Shown: positions 40,301 to 50,716, numbered from the stretch's first letter. The stretch is 64,000 bases of DNA from Tomocerus qinae (GCA_020055645.1 CM034550.1:7187501-7251500), one strand, 5' to 3'. The notes: a model not told the origin generated them from the sequence alone. Numbers and translations are program-made.

Positions 40301-41747
40301 GTCATGTCATTCCTACAATACAATGTCACAAGCTAATTACTCTATATTGTTTTCATACCTAGATATTTGGACAGTTATTGGATTTCCATCTCTAATTCAA
40401 TTTCTATCGGCAATAATTATCACATAGTGAGCAGAAATTGAAACGTTGAATAAAAATAAGACTAAATAGCAAATCACATCCATTGATCTATCTTATTACA
40501 GATATATTATATTCTGTTGCACTAATGACATACATTTGCAAAATCATAAAATTTCACTAGTTCAACCGCTTAAGACCACAAACCAAGAAAAATAATTATT
40601 CATATCATTAAGCAACCCAAACAAGGTAGATTTTAATTAAGTAATTAAGTAGTAGCAACCACAATCTGTTTTTAAATATCCTTTTCTATATATACTAAGT
40701 ACTGTTTGATAAACAAGAATTTTAGACGGATATAGTTCTTAGTCTACCCACAAAAATAATGTTACTCGTATTGAAATGACTAGATATCTTATCAACTAAC
40801 CAGTATAAAGCTTCTCTGCAACACTACTTGCTTCTGCCTTTGTTTTCTCCTGTAATTTCTTTAGCTGCTTTTTCTCTCGTTTGCTCAGTTTTCTTTTAAA
40901 GTTATCGCTAAAAGGAACATCCACAACTTTGTTCATCTAAAAAGATAAAAATAATAATACATCAATCAAAGAATTTATCCACCTGCTGGAGTAAATATAA
41001 TATTGGTTATCTGTAAGTAATAAATGCACACATTAGTAGCCAAATAATAAGCAAATGATAAGTTATAAGTGCAAAAAAACTCATGTACATACTATTAGCG
41101 CTGTACAAATATTAGTGTGTCATTGTTTACATAACCGATAACGAAAAAGCAGCAAAGCAAAAAATCACAACTGTGTTGTGTGTGAATTACGGCAAAATTG
41201 TATCGGACTTGTTCATCGATCCTTTTCAGAAGAAATCGTCCCTCTCTGTCATCAGAGTGCCAATTAAGTTGTACTAACAACGGACGTTCTTGATCCTCCA
41301 AACGCCGTTCTTCTCCATTTTCATGGATTTCGTAAAGAGCATATTGTGGAATAGACAGCATACGCATATCAGGACGGAATTTTTCAACCAAAGTTTCTAT
41401 TACAGCTTTGGCGGTAGCTGACGAGGCCACTCTGATGCATTTTGTCGCAACTTTTGCTCCCGCCTCTTGGAAGTAAAAGCGCATAACCCCATGAAACTCT
41501 CCTTCCTGTATACAAACATCATGATTAGCTTTTCCGTATTTGATCTCTAAATGTACACATGTTCATGAAGTACGTATAATCCAAATTCTACAAAATATAA
41601 ACAACATGAAACGGATTTCACGTATACCTCATTTGGATCCGAGATTTCAAACAGATCCAGACGATTTGCATTCCATTGAGCAATTAGTTGTCGTAACGTT
41701 TCTTTTGACTGGGACATTTTTACTACTTCTTTCACATCAGCTCCCAT
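3801..41747 (-). CDS. cno: Afadin/Canoe scaffold protein, 13 coding exons, 3' end outside window
   Basis: Afadin (Drosophila Canoe) binds Rap1/Ras-GTP, nectin-type receptors and F-actin at adherens junctions. CDS (minus strand): 41747-41628, 41505-41191, 40936-40801, 36506-36223, 34065-33984, 29262-29107, 23561-23267, 22705-22586, 20864-20366, 17978-17859, 12326-12168, 10607-10458, 4385-3801. The exons sum to 3021 nt and join in phase into 1007 codons. Domains by residue: RA1 about 15-130 (QWNANRLDLFEI, EFHGVMRFYFQ, KFRPDMRMLS), RA2 about 225-345 (GGTLKIYGESL, YILDDDESPL, FHVRRRPPDF), FHA about 385-450 (LRPRHCVV, IYVNGQRI), DIL about 515-810 (LAFWMANSSELLHFLKSD, LLRRCRVNAALTIQ, CFKLNSLQLRTLL), PDZ from about 985 (SGLGLSIVAAK). 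The wording follows human afadin throughout and insect Canoe more closely. The rest of PDZ and the C-terminal tail are missing because the window ends. All introns are GT-AG. Identification is firm; the 3' edge of exon 2 is the weakest boundary. Confidence 0.93.
4386..10457 (-). other. canoe intron 12 (about 6.1 kb)
   Basis: Bounded by GTAAGT after exon 12 and gtttcag before exon 13. It is AT-rich and I see no coding block, RNA gene or recognisable mobile element in it. Confidence 0.8.
10458..10607 (-). CDS. cno: canoe exon 12, end of DIL domain
   Basis: Fifty codons, phase 0 to 0, acceptor ttggtttag, donor GTTCGG|GTAAGT. Contains SNCFKLNSLQLRTLLMKYQY and ISPEILDNVVR, matching human STCFKLNSLQLQALLQNYHC and DLIENVV. 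Confidence 0.93.
10608..12167 (-). other. canoe intron 11 (about 1.6 kb)
   Basis: Bounded by GTCTGA after exon 11 and ttggtttag before exon 12. It contains the 27-bp tandem duplication at 10751-10804; otherwise nothing recognisable. Confidence 0.8.
10751..10804. repeat. tandem duplication, 2 x 27 bp
   Basis: Two adjacent copies (10751-10777 and 10778-10804) share the core TTGCTCATTA then TTACAAAATATTAC and differ at two positions. Recent local duplication in canoe intron 11. Confidence 0.85.
12168..12326 (-). CDS. cno: canoe exon 11, DIL domain
   Basis: Fifty-three codons, phase 0 to 0, acceptor cttattttacag, donor TACAG|GTCTGA. Reads CSRVWGNRLRRRLNKIETWA then EKQGLELAADCHLVRVVQAS, matching human EAWAEKQGLELAADCHLSRI. 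Confidence 0.93.
12802..12810. repeat. target-site duplication, left copy
   Basis: The 9-mer CATACTAAC lies directly beside the left end of the MULE and recurs exactly at 13735-13743. Nine bases is the usual Mutator-superfamily duplication length. Confidence 0.8.
12811..13734 (+). mobile_element. Mutator-like (MULE) DNA transposon remnant, 924 bp
   Basis: The ends are inverted: the left end reads CACCCCAAATTGTCAAC and the complement of the right end reads CACCCCCGAATTGTCAAC. Both subterminal zones carry reiterated TTGTCAACAC motifs, about half a dozen on the left and about five in inverted sense on the right, as expected of transposase binding sites. The element is flanked by a perfect 9-bp duplication. 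Inside is a 97-codon frame resembling the N-terminal part of a MULE transposase, cut off at the DGTFK motif, so the copy cannot encode a complete enzyme. It sits in canoe intron 10 and, if still mobile, would need a transposase from elsewhere. Confidence 0.8.
13073..13363 (+). pseudogene. truncated MULE transposase fragment (96 aa)
   Basis: The ATG at 13073 opens a frame reading LLPPEHLLKRYIHSYKVND, LSDFETLRGDPFMWYDC, EMLIFTTANNLKKLYSCETW and ending IADGTFKTTQ. The succession FL-YD, then LIF-T---L--L-, then W-ADGTFK is the entry into the MULE transposase domain, whose first catalytic Asp is in the DGTF motif. A stop follows at once and the remaining acidic residues and C-terminus are absent. 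It is an internal-deletion or decayed copy, not a host gene. Confidence 0.7.
13735..13743. repeat. target-site duplication, right copy
   Basis: CATACTAAC, identical to the 9-mer at the other end of the MULE. Confidence 0.8.
17859..17978 (-). CDS. cno: canoe exon 10, DIL domain
   Basis: Forty codons in phase 0, acceptor cttcatttag, donor CAAG|GTAAGA. Reads MTLLRRCRVNAALTIQMFSQ then LFHFINMAVFNK, nearly word for word the human block MSLLRRCRVNAALTIQLFSQ. Confidence 0.93.
17979..20365 (-). other. canoe intron 9 (about 2.4 kb)
   Basis: Bounded by GTAAGT after exon 9 and cttcatttag before exon 10. AT-rich; nothing recognisable beyond short AT palindromes near 18200-18250. Confidence 0.8.
20366..20864 (-). 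CDS. cno: canoe exon 9, first half of DIL domain
   Basis: A 499-nt exon, acceptor ggtcccaatacag, donor CACCG|GTAAGT. It encodes DSILPATLELPEAGEEGFLT, FKLAPTYALYLAARYRATTH, NSLAFWMANSSELLHFLKSD and LEAQDVLAEVVQLAFRHLV, matching the afadin DIL (dilute/cargo-binding) domain. It ends in an acidic run (RDDDDDNATTP) near where human afadin has PAFLDDPEE. Confidence 0.93.
20865..22585 (-). other. canoe intron 8 (about 1.7 kb), hosts a foldback element
   Basis: Bounded by GTAAGG after exon 8 and cccaatacag before exon 9. About 40 percent of it is the foldback element at 21758-22455. No coding block was seen in the rest. Confidence 0.8.
21758..22455. mobile_element. foldback (snapback) element, 698 bp, TA-flanked
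   Basis: Two arms of about 336 bp are inverted copies of each other, with roughly a dozen differences by eye (about 96 percent identity), around a spacer near 22094-22119. The ends read CAGGGTCATCACTTATATAA on the left and, complemented, CAGAGTCATCACTTATATAA on the right. Each end is bordered by TA (21756-21757 and 22456-22457). CAG termini and a TA duplication fit a nonautonomous Tc1/mariner-superfamily element; that classification is inference. A run of seven C (or G) lies about 20 bp inside each end. It lies within canoe intron 8, so the pre-mRNA would contain a very long near-perfect hairpin. Confidence 0.85.
22586..22705 (-). CDS. cno: canoe exon 8, Gly/Pro/Ser linker before DIL
   Basis: A 120-nt exon, phase 2 to 2, acceptor cacattttag, donor CCAAG|GTAAGG. 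It encodes a low-complexity linker (EVIESSPLAGMGPGGG, TQSPPMSPSHDDVP) in the poorly conserved region between the FHA and DIL domains. Support is splice phase and frame more than homology. Confidence 0.8.
22706..23266 (-). other. canoe intron 7 (561 bp), may contain exon 7a
   Basis: Bounded by GTACAG after exon 7 and cacattttag before exon 8. If exon 7a is used it splits into introns of 392 and 82 nt. Confidence 0.75.
22788..22874 (-). CDS. cno: possible canoe cassette exon 7a (87 nt)
   Basis: Between exons 7 and 8 there is a good acceptor (tactttttacctgtag) and a good donor (AAA|GTAAGG) enclosing 87 nt with no stop in the one frame that fits the flanking phases (2 in, 2 out). It would insert 29 residues between FHA and DIL, reading roughly SDAVLVSLLLKLISM followed by FKKKGFRKRAPLIK, a hydrophobic run then a basic run. 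I know of no matching block in human afadin. An open frame this short could be chance. Confidence 0.4.
23267..23561 (-). CDS. cno: canoe exon 7, FHA domain
   Basis: It joins exon 6 through a split Asp codon (DGSETGRRIALESDVTEVGS) and encodes the forkhead-associated fold: LRPRHCVVASTEGIVTVTP, RDADIYVNGQRIYETTLLQH, GTIIRFGRTHYFRF. The linker between RA2 and FHA is shorter than in human afadin. It ends GRPFSE plus two bases of a split codon at AAAG|GTACAG. Confidence 0.9.
23562..29106 (-). other. canoe intron 6 (about 5.5 kb)
   Basis: Bounded by GTAAGA after exon 6 and aattttccag before exon 7. AT-rich; I see no coding block, RNA gene or mobile element. Confidence 0.8.
29107..29262 (-). CDS. 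cno: canoe exon 6, end of RA2
   Basis: Acceptor tttggtag, donor CCTG|GTAAGA, phase 1 to 1. It encodes GSIMFHVRRRPPDFHPRKRK, then GSGYRGSYDGQMEPLLIELL. It matches human LVFQLKRRPPDHIPKKTKK followed by GSGYGSTLPPEKLPYLVEL. Confidence 0.9.
29263..33983 (-). other. canoe intron 5 (about 4.7 kb)
   Basis: Bounded by GTGAGT after exon 5 and tttggtag before exon 6. It contains the 24-bp palindrome at 31060-31083 and a slightly GC-richer stretch near 33500-33650 with no usable exon frame. Confidence 0.8.
31060..31083. repeat. perfect 24-bp palindrome
   Basis: A self-complementary sequence centred on GAGTACTC, flanked outwards by GACGAG and CTCGTC. It has no spacer and is much more GC-rich than its surroundings. 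Confidence 0.9.
33984..34065 (-). CDS. cno: canoe exon 5, RA2 domain
   Basis: An 82-nt exon, phase 0 in and 1 out, between acceptor cttttgcgcag and donor AGAG|GTGAGT. It reads VCEGEGEYILDDDESPLSIL and then MNQPSNR. ILDDDE-PL matches the human afadin block ILDDDECPL. Confidence 0.88.
34066..36222 (-). other. canoe intron 4 (about 2.2 kb)
   Basis: Bounded by GTATGC after exon 4 and cttttgcgcag before exon 5. It contains the 15-bp direct repeat near 35290-35335; nothing else recognisable. Confidence 0.8.
35290..35335. repeat. 15-bp direct repeat around an AT palindrome
   Basis: ATAATTGGTCCTGTA occurs at 35290-35304 and again at 35321-35335, with a TATAATTATTATA stretch between the copies. Confidence 0.7.
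36223..36506 (-). CDS. cno: canoe exon 4, start of RA2 domain
   Basis: It joins exon 3 through a split Glu codon and reads ELPETSFTRSISNPEAVM, then RRRRQQKLEKKLAQFRSRDG and GGTLKIYGESL, ending SYCLVQ before donor CAG|GTATGC. The SISNPEAVM block and the GGTL-IY strand are hallmarks of the afadin region leading into the second Ras-association domain. Confidence 0.92.
36507..40800 (-). other. canoe intron 3 (about 4.3 kb)
   Basis: Bounded by GTTAGT after exon 3 and tattttcag before exon 4. AT-rich, no recognisable feature. Confidence 0.8.
40801..40936 (-). CDS. cno: canoe exon 3, basic linker between RA domains
   Basis: Acceptor tctttttag, donor ACTG|GTTAGT, phase 0 in and phase 1 out. It encodes 45 codons rich in Lys, including NFKRKLSKREKKQLKK and VAEKLYT, matching the NFKRTLSKKEKKEKKK linker of human afadin. 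Confidence 0.87.
41191..41505 (-). CDS. cno: canoe exon 2, bulk of RA1 domain
   Basis: Acceptor tgtatacag, then EGEFHGVMRFYFQ, which rejoins exon 1 in phase 0. It holds most of the first Ras-association domain (TKCIRVASSATAKAVIETL, EKFRPDMRMLSIPQYALYE, LVQLNWHSDDREGRFLLK). The 3' edge is uncertain: I used GCC|GTAATT at 41191. CAA|GTCCGA at 41209 also keeps phase 0 and would shorten the exon by six codons; both donors are weak. Confidence 0.85.
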
Positions 41748-41761
41748 TTACTTTCAACAAA
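41628..41761 (-). CDS. cno: canoe exon 1 (first coding exon), start of RA1
   Basis: The coding part starts with ATG at 41747 and gives 40 codons ending ISDPNE before donor GAG|GTATAC. A TAA lies in frame immediately upstream of this ATG, so translation cannot begin further 5'. A second in-frame ATG ten codons later (MSQSKETLRQ) resembles starts of other family members and could be used instead. Positions 41748-41761 are read as 5' untranslated sequence after an acceptor (ttgctgtttgcag), which implies at least one upstream noncoding exon. The block LIAQWNANRLDLFEIS is diagnostic of afadin. Confidence 0.88.
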
Positions 41762-44284
41762 CTGCAAACAGCAATAAAAATTCAATTAATACATGACATC
41801 CTTCCTTCAAATATTATTACATAATCATGATCACAACTTATGCCAACTACTATGGCTGAAATAAATGACATTGTTTAGCATCAAATCATTAAAAGTATGT
41901 ACTCAGAAACACTGTTGTGGTTCTTTATCTTAACACAGTATTGTCAGTTAAAAAATGCTAGTTTTGAAATCATAATAAGATTTTTTACGTAACTGTTTAA
42001 GTAACCCAATGCAATTAAACATTTATTTAAGCGCAAAAGAGTTACTTTAGAACTGTCAATATAGAGTTGAAAGTGTCATATTTTATGCACACAAATGTAG
42101 ACAAACATAAGCAACTCTTAGTATTACAAGTACACACATATGCCTATCTCTATTCTATAAAAATATATGAAACTGATGTACATTACATATTATATTGATT
42201 TCAAAATCACCATCCGTCTCAGGAATACTGTACGCACAAAGCACATTGCATTGCAAGGTACTGTGCTACCCTACACTGGATTGAAAATATAATAGATCAT
42301 TGATTTAAGCAATGACTGTGATAAATTGTACAGATATTAGAAATTCGTTAACATTCTTAGTAAAAACAATTTGTGCATTTCATCCTGATCTCGATGCTTG
42401 CGGAAAAATCAGATCAATGCGTCAACGCATGAATGCACTAACCTATAATACTAATTGCTATTGGTTAACAAACTCGTAGCAAAATATTTATACAAAATGA
42501 AACTGAAAGAGTAATTGACAAATCTCAACAACTTGGCTCTGGGTTAATTCGTATCACTTAATTCTTTAACTCTTGGTAGGTTATAGCTGTACATTTTTGA
42601 TTCTCAACACTTGGATTGTTTTAAAACTTACAATTAAAAATATATTGACGCAGAGAATTATTTAGGCCATGCCTCTGAACCCCGATTTATACGAAAAATG
42701 GACGGACGACGATGAATGATGAAAGCACTGCAATAATTTGTACAATTCAATGTGAATTTGATGTAATAGTAGAAAGGTATCCGTGTAATTTTAGTCTTCG
42801 TGTTTTCTGCCTTGCTTTAATCCTTATCTGTTTGTGTAACTTTGAATTGATCATTTAACTTTAGTGTGGATATGGACTGTTAGTTTAAAAAATCCTCTTT
42901 AATTCTCTTCCCCATCTAAACAAAGATATTTCAGTCTTTTGGATTGCTATATAAAAATCAACGAGTAGATTCAGTAGATTGATCAAACTTTAGATTTATC
43001 TCTTTTTACTAAAAAAGGCAAACTGGATGGATCGAATTCTATTGAGTAAACAAAACGTTTCAGTTTTGCTGGATTTGTTCTGTAAACAGAGATAATATGT
43101 TTACTGTAATATAAATATTAGAAAAGATATCGTAAAATCTATTTTGTTATGGCTTGTGTAGAGAATATATTTGAAATTCCCTCCTTTCGCAAAGACAATT
43201 TTCTTGGCTAGTGCCCGAATAACTGATGATTTTCCAGTGTAAAAATATTTAGTACAACTGTAGCACTTTGATGGACGGTGGACTACGGTGACAAAATTTA
43301 TCCATTTCCCGGAAGAACTTAATAATTCACATCATTATGAATTACTGGATAAAGGAACTTCACATAAACTCCCCAACGAAAGGTGAAGTAGGCTTGACAC
43401 AATATATTTGATAATATCTAATCTAAATTGGTACTCTCCCGTGCCAGGTGAATTCGGTCCATTCTTCCGTGGGTGTAGGTAAAGTAGTGTAATATATATC
43501 TCTCTTTTGTGTATTTGCAAAACCGATATTTTCTCACCAGCGAAGCAAGAACCTAACCTAGCAAAACGGAACAGACCACAGAACGAGCACAATGCCAAGT
43601 TGCATATATTAATTCAATGAAAAACTCAGGTATTATTTGGTTAGGAGTAAGTCAGGTAAGTGTGGTGTACTCCACTATATATATAACAGCTTTTGAATGT
43701 ATTGAAGAGTAAAGGTAATTATAAATGACAGGAAGGAGGGAGTGAAATGAAATCCAGGAGAATGTCGTTTCGTTTGCTTCTATTTGATTCAGTCACTCAC
43801 TCAGTCACTTTTAATGTTACTTTGTACACTACTCTCCACTACTACAACTACAGTCCGAGAGTGTGTATTACAATAATAGCAATCCTGTCGTTTACAAGTT
43901 GCAAGAGACAGGTAATATGGGAATATGCAAAAGAGTATAAAAATACTACTTGTACATACTTATCTCTATAGTATACTAAGACTCTTGTATAATAATATTA
44001 TGTCTATGGACCTTTACTAAAAACAGCTTTGATTTGGTTTGGGGACGACTACGACTCTCTTTTGGCTCCCTATCTATAAACTGAAGCTTCTCTACCTTCC
44101 AGTGTACTACAACCGAACAGATAGATGTGCGTGCCTTAGCATAGCTTATGATGCTATACAATAATAATACAAACTTACTCTTACTTTAGGTATACACAGC
44201 CGTTTCTACTACTACTCTATTATACACACACAAAAACTCACCACCACTCACTATCTGATAGGTATGTACCTAAGTATGTGCATA

Positions 44285-44301
44285 ATATATATATATATAT
44301 A
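44285..44301. repeat. (TA)n microsatellite
   Basis: About eight TA units. Simple repeat upstream of canoe. Confidence 0.8.
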
Positions 44302-44373
44302 GCTTGTATCTATAAGTAATGCTACTTATCCTACCTTAGTAGGTACCTATGTAAGTTTATCCAACTTTAGCAA

Positions 44374-44540
44374 CAGACTTTACTTTACTTACTTCACCTT
44401 ACTTTATTTTACTTTTGCCTGGTCTCTGGCGGACGGGACGGAGGGTGTGAATTCCTAATGGTGAAAGGAAAGGCGTTGACTTTATGCCGGAGGCCACCCT
44501 TTTTCCTTTACCATTGAGGATTCAGTTGAGACAAGAACCC
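44374..44540 (-). promoter_or_regulatory. candidate canoe 5' exon/promoter zone (weak)
   Basis: A locally GC-richer patch (44418-44510, with GGCGGACGGGACGGAGGG and ATGCCGGAGGCC) abuts a TACTT-rich pyrimidine run. On the minus strand, several GTAAG-type donors (AAAGTAAGG, GAAGTAAGT) follow the patch, as expected at the end of a short noncoding exon. This is compositional only, with no homology. Confidence 0.15.
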
Positions 44541-47500
44541 TTATACTTAAGTAAAGCTTCTTTCCACTTATGTACCAAATCTAATACGCTTTGATATTTA
44601 ATACTACAACAGCGGCAACGGCACTACAAACTACAATGCAGAAATAATCATAGAACAGACCAGCAAAGTAGGAAAGCAGAGATATTGTTATCATTTCTAA
44701 TATCTATACACTGTACTCTAGGATTCTAGTACTTGCAAGCAAGTGAGAGTCTTCTTAAGATTGTTGTCTGAACTCAACTCGGCTTAACTGCTGAATAAAA
44801 AAGGCAAGGCAAGGTACATATTTCTCGCAGGTTGTACGGGCACCTGAAATCAAATCCTGTCCTGTAACATAAAACTTAAAAGCTAGAAGCTAGCCAAGCC
44901 AACTTTTATGTATACATCTTTTACATCTCTCCCCTACCTACCTAGTATACCTATACCCAACTGTATACCTGTATCTTAACTACACAAGCCTCTATACAAT
45001 GGTCATTATGTACCTGTACTTTTCATTCTCTATCATATTTCTTGTCCGTTTTTTACTCGCTATTAAAGATGCTGCCCTGCTTAGATATTAGGTACATAAG
45101 ATGCGATCTTTCTTTATGTTACTGAACTGACTTAGGAATTCGCATTTTAAAGATTCTACCTCGACTCCTGGCCTCGGATTGGTTTCATCTCTCGTTGGTC
45201 AACTTTGTACTTTGCATTTTAACTATATACACCAAGTTGTGTATATCTATCGTATACTTTCCTTCGTTATGCAAATGCATCATCATTTCGTCCTCGTCAC
45301 ACTTGATCTGCCTAGAGCCAAATCGACTTAACTACGTACTTGTTCATTGTCAGTCATTTTATGTGCCATGTATTGATTTGCCTAGTTAGCATTTCTAGTG
45401 CATCTTATCTGACTACGATTTTAAATAACTATTCACACAGACTCTAAATATTCACTTTTGACCCTGGTCTTTAACATTTTCCTACTTTGCCCCAATGTTT
45501 CTATTAATACTAAAAAATAATATCTTGGTATATACTTATTTCCATGTAGAAACTATTACTGAATGCTGAATCATTTTCATAGTAATCCTATTATTTTGTA
45601 TGTTTAACATTTCTATAAATGTACTGTATTTGACATTTTTTATGAAGCCATACATGGAAATGGAGCTAAATATCTATATTTGTGTTAATAAATATCCCCT
45701 TCTCTAAAAGCTTGTCAATTCTGATTGATACGAGCTAAAGCATTAGCAAGAGCCATTTTCATAAATAATTATACTTTTAGTATCTCTTGTTTAGGTAACG
45801 TGAAATTTGTGGTGGTTAAGAATTTGCAATAAAGCAAAATGCAGACCAGTAGTAGTTTAGACATTTTTATTATTCAATGGCTCCATTTTTATCTTTATAG
45901 TACATTACCCTACTGCACCTATGTTGCACATGAAATATATGTTCTTATTGTCTGTTTAATGCTACTAGATTACTATGAGGGTATAAAATGATGCCGGTTG
46001 TTGGTGCTGTCTTTCTTACTCTATGAATTGTGTGGATTGTGTATAACGCATTCTAATCAGATAGAATTTACATTTTACTTATAGTTCGATTCATTGTTTG
46101 TCTAACGATTGTTTCTTTTGACTGTTGAGTTTGGAGCGATGAATGTTGTCCACTAAAATTAAGTATTTAACTGGTATTTACTATGTAGTACATCAGTATA
46201 TAGTTGCACGTACACACAATTATTGCTACATAGTACAATCAATGGAAGAGGTGAAGGGAGATGAGAATAATAAAACAAATACTACTACATACCTACTAGG
46301 TAACTACTCTGTGTTTTTATTTCTAATTGCAAGGAATCACGCTGACTTTACATTACATTCTACCACTTAACAATAATACCATGCGTAAAATACGGACAGG
46401 GACACCACAGAGATACTATCCACTCGAATAAAAACAATTCAACTATACCTACTACAAATTCCATGCATGTGCCTTTATCCAATATAAAGAAGTCGTCTTT
46501 AATGGGCTGACAACGAGATATTTATTTTAATTCCTAGCCACATGTTATTGAGAGCTTTCGGAACTTGATTTTCCAAACGGCCGCAAATATGGCGAGAGTC
46601 TTTCTTTGCGCAGGAAGTGCGCTCTTTGACATCGACACACACTATTCAACTTGATTTCTACTATTGCTTCAAACTCTACCATTTCTATTGCCAAACAGAA
46701 TACATGTTTAGCTAATGGCTGTAATTAACGCTATTTTATGCACGCTAGTTACAATTTTCGCAATAGTAAAATCTATAGCCTGTAAATATCTACCTACTCA
46801 GTAAATATTGACTGCATGTCTCTGTTTCAATTCAAACATAGCTATTCATTAGCCTAAAATCCTAAAATGATTATATTAACTCGTTTACTAAAGTGAGATA
46901 GATAACAAACGGACCGTTTTTTAAATTATTGCACCTTATTGCAATTTAAAATAGTTACAAATATTTAATAATGTAACTAATTAGAGCCATTTTGTTGTTA
47001 TTTTCCTGAGGCAATAAAATTTTTTAAACTTATTCTATAGATGATGCAGTTCCCTTCTGATATTTTAAGAAATAGGGAATCGAAGGATATTAAATGAGGT
47101 TAGGCAGTGCATAGCATAGCTTACAATAACGAACTGCAATGGTGCAGCACTATTTTGCATTCATAGATTCTCTGAAAGTAAAATATGTTGTGTATTATTT
47201 TTGCTTTCAAGGTGATATCAAGTCTTTGACTTTAGCATTAGCTTTTTAATCCCATGCGTCTGTTTGTATGTAAGTAAGAGTATGGCATGTCAGTAGTATT
47301 GTGCTAAGGAGGAAAAGAACAACAATGCATAATAGGAGTAGACAAGCATAGTCGTCGCCAGTGAGAAGAGAAACTAATTCAGCCACAAACAATTCTTCAT
47401 CCATCCCCTACCCTCTAGAGATTTAAAATGTAATTTTCCATGAGCGAAAACTACTTGATAGCTGAGGCGAAGTTGGTTACTCACAATAATATGTAACATG

Positions 47501-50500
47501 GCACAGGAGAACTACTACTACAAGTGCAAGTATGTACTACGAGAGAAAAAAAATTATAATATTTTGCCAATGGCAATTGTAGAGTAGAATAGCTAAGTGA
47601 ACCAAGCCAACTCTTCCAGAATGCAATTGCAGATGTAGCTTGTATTTAGGTACTCTATTGACTAACAATAAGAGACATAATGCATAAGATAGTTGTACTT
47701 ATTCATGGAAAATATGCACATTTAGTTTGTAAGTAGCCATGTATAAAAATGTTTGGTGTATTGCTTACATGCGATAATGTAGTGTAGGAACTGAGATTGA
47801 ACATGAAGATCAACCTTTACGCTTTGAGATAATGAAAGGTAAATAATTCATTGCGTACCTACATGGTTTGCTTAGTTTACCACGTGAGATTCGATTGTCT
47901 GTTTTTTTATCATTTTACGTAGGTAAGGAACGCACACAAAGAGTGAAGTCAATGATATATAGTACAATACATCCCTTCTTTGTGCATTTCCTTTCTGACA
48001 AAGTATTTATTTAGCCATAGTTCATTTGTATGGAACATTGGCATTGTTCGTAACTAATTCTAATACAAAGCAACCTACTTAGAAAACAATTAAATCATTA
48101 TAGAATAATAATTGGAGATTTAACATTGTAGTTTGTAACTCTTTTGTGTTTAAAGAGAATCATTTTGTCCTAAGTAAATAAATTACTTCATTTTTGTTTA
48201 CACTTGAATCGCTTAGCGCAAAATTAGCAATTATTCTCTTACCTTTTATCTTTATTGTACACATTAGTTTATCTTGAAGCTTCTCACGCTACAAAATTGC
48301 AAGCTATACCTTGTCCTTTCCTTTTAAAATACACACATTAAACAGATATTGTACACTTATACAAACTGCACAACAGAATATACATTAGGAGAGAGTAATT
48401 AGCCACTCTTCTCGATTCTCTTGACATTAAACATCTCACTCTGTCACGTTAGTCTAAACATTTTCCAAGTAGGCCTAATGGAAAATCCTTTTGTGTAAAA
48501 ATCACTGAAAATATTACACTATTTGCCAAGTACTAATGTGCACTTAAAATCCATTATCCTTCGTACAGATATAATTAATTCAGTTGTCTTTCACCCAAAC
48601 TTCCGAGTTCTACAAAACTCCGAGTTTCACTATTTTTTTTGTCAACTAGTCTAAAGAGTATTTTACCTTAGTGGGTTGAAGTAGTGGGTCTGGTGGAGAG
48701 ATTAGATATTTTCCGAGGTGGATATTGAACACAATAATCTACTTTAGCTCACTCAATCAAACCAGCTCAGTTCCATCTGCCAATGCAACTGAAACAAAAA
48801 GCATAGCAAATGATTCCTTCCCACATATTTATGTTTTAAAATTATTTAATGTCGAGTGAGTCAGATTCAGATGAATGTTCAGCTTTAAAAATTCACCAAG
48901 AAGTAACATCGCGTCATGTCAGCGAAATTCTATCTGTTGTTTTTAATCTGAGATGACTCATATTGGTTTCAATCCTTGTAACTTTGTATTCCATATGTAG
49001 ATCAGAAATAATAAGACATAGTAATATTAAGCTGTAATCTAAGTAGGACGTATTGTATGACATTATGCACAACATCATGTAGTAGTAGTGTAGAGGAAAA
49101 ACATTAAGCCACAGAGTGTGAATGTAATGTAAGAATTAATTCTTTGTACAATTGTTTGTATGTAATTGCACGTAGGTATTTTACATTGTATTAAATGTAA
49201 TGCAATCGGAGATGAGATGTGTGTGGTGGGAGCAGAGATTAAATTGCATTCATTTTTCAACAAGGATCAGTGCTTATTAGGTACAATCACATAGTGCGTT
49301 TTGCTTTCCGGTAAAATTCCTACACAAAAGTATTTTGCTATTATCCCTCATTTTCAGAAGTGCCTATTGTCATTGTCAACCTCCGCTATTCGAATCAACA
49401 AACGCTTTTTTCTCGACTTACCCACGTTTTCCAACTACTGCAGAATTTTCTTACGCTTTTGTCTCACTGTCATGTCATACAAGATAGAAATTGTGAGATA
49501 CGGATGCACTATAATCTTTATCAACGAATAGCGTGCCTATCTCATTACCTAATCCTATATCTCCGCTATAAACTATTTAAATTGCAACACTTCCTTAGAA
49601 AACTACATACCTCATCTCTTATATAATTAAACTCCAACTTTTTCCATGCAAAGTTGCACATCCTTCTACTTCCACGCACTCACTCATCACATTAGCGTCA
49701 ATTATTTTTCCGTTGTCACTCATGTTATGTACCGTAGCTATCTATTATCTTTTCCCTGGCAATTCATAATTTTAATCACTTGAATCTTCACTACAGAGTT
49801 ATACAGCAAATAAATATACTACAATACTGTTTGTTATGATCTTCATGCACTGTAGCACTTTTCCCAGTTTCCAATTTATTATTTACAGCTAGAACTCTTG
49901 ACACACTTAGACGCACAATATTTTGCTGAGTAATTGGCTACGTTATAGAATTCTTTCCCCCGAAATCCTATTTTCAAAATTGTAAACGCATGTAGTCTAT
50001 GAAATAGTAATGGTAACGCTTTGAACTTTGAAAGGTAAAATGCATTGTACCTATGCTAGCAAAAGTTTCAATGGAACTAACGCTGAATCTGTGAATGTAG
50101 CAAAAGAAGTATCTGTGAATGTAGAAGAGTAAAACTCCTACATGTGAACTGCATTACCTATGTCTATTCCTTCTGTCTCATGAGGGAAACTCTGTAGGAA
50201 CTTTAGTAAAGCATTGTAGTGATTGAATGTGATGACCTTATAGTGGACTACCTGCTAGTAAGTATAAATTCCATTAAAGTAATCCCATCCATGTCGCCTT
50301 TGTCATCTCATAACATGTCAAGAATAGAGGAATCAAATTCGCATTAGGCCTATGTAAATAATCTGATGTGTAAACAGAATTCCGATGCATAAAAGTAATA
50401 TTGTCAGTCAGAATGGGATTTTACATAGGGAGATTATATGTAAAACTATTTATTGCTAGTGTAAACTGGAATTTCAGCGTAGCGCAGTTTGATCTGAATA

Positions 50501-50716
50501 TATTCTGTGGTTTACTCAGCATGTACATATCAAACTCAACTGAAACGTCAACTTAAATTCACATTGATCAAATTCTGTGACAATGGAATGAAAACAAGAC
50601 TCATATAGTGCTATATAATATTGTATATAGTAATGCATAGTTGACTGAACTAAATTAAATTGGATATCACATTGCATTAGTAGATCTGGTTTAAATCGCT
50701 CTATATAATCGATTCG

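Noticed and set aside
49301..49626. Overlapping plus-strand frames of 76 and 88 codons
   Set aside because: No domain, no splice context and composition like the surrounding noncoding sequence.
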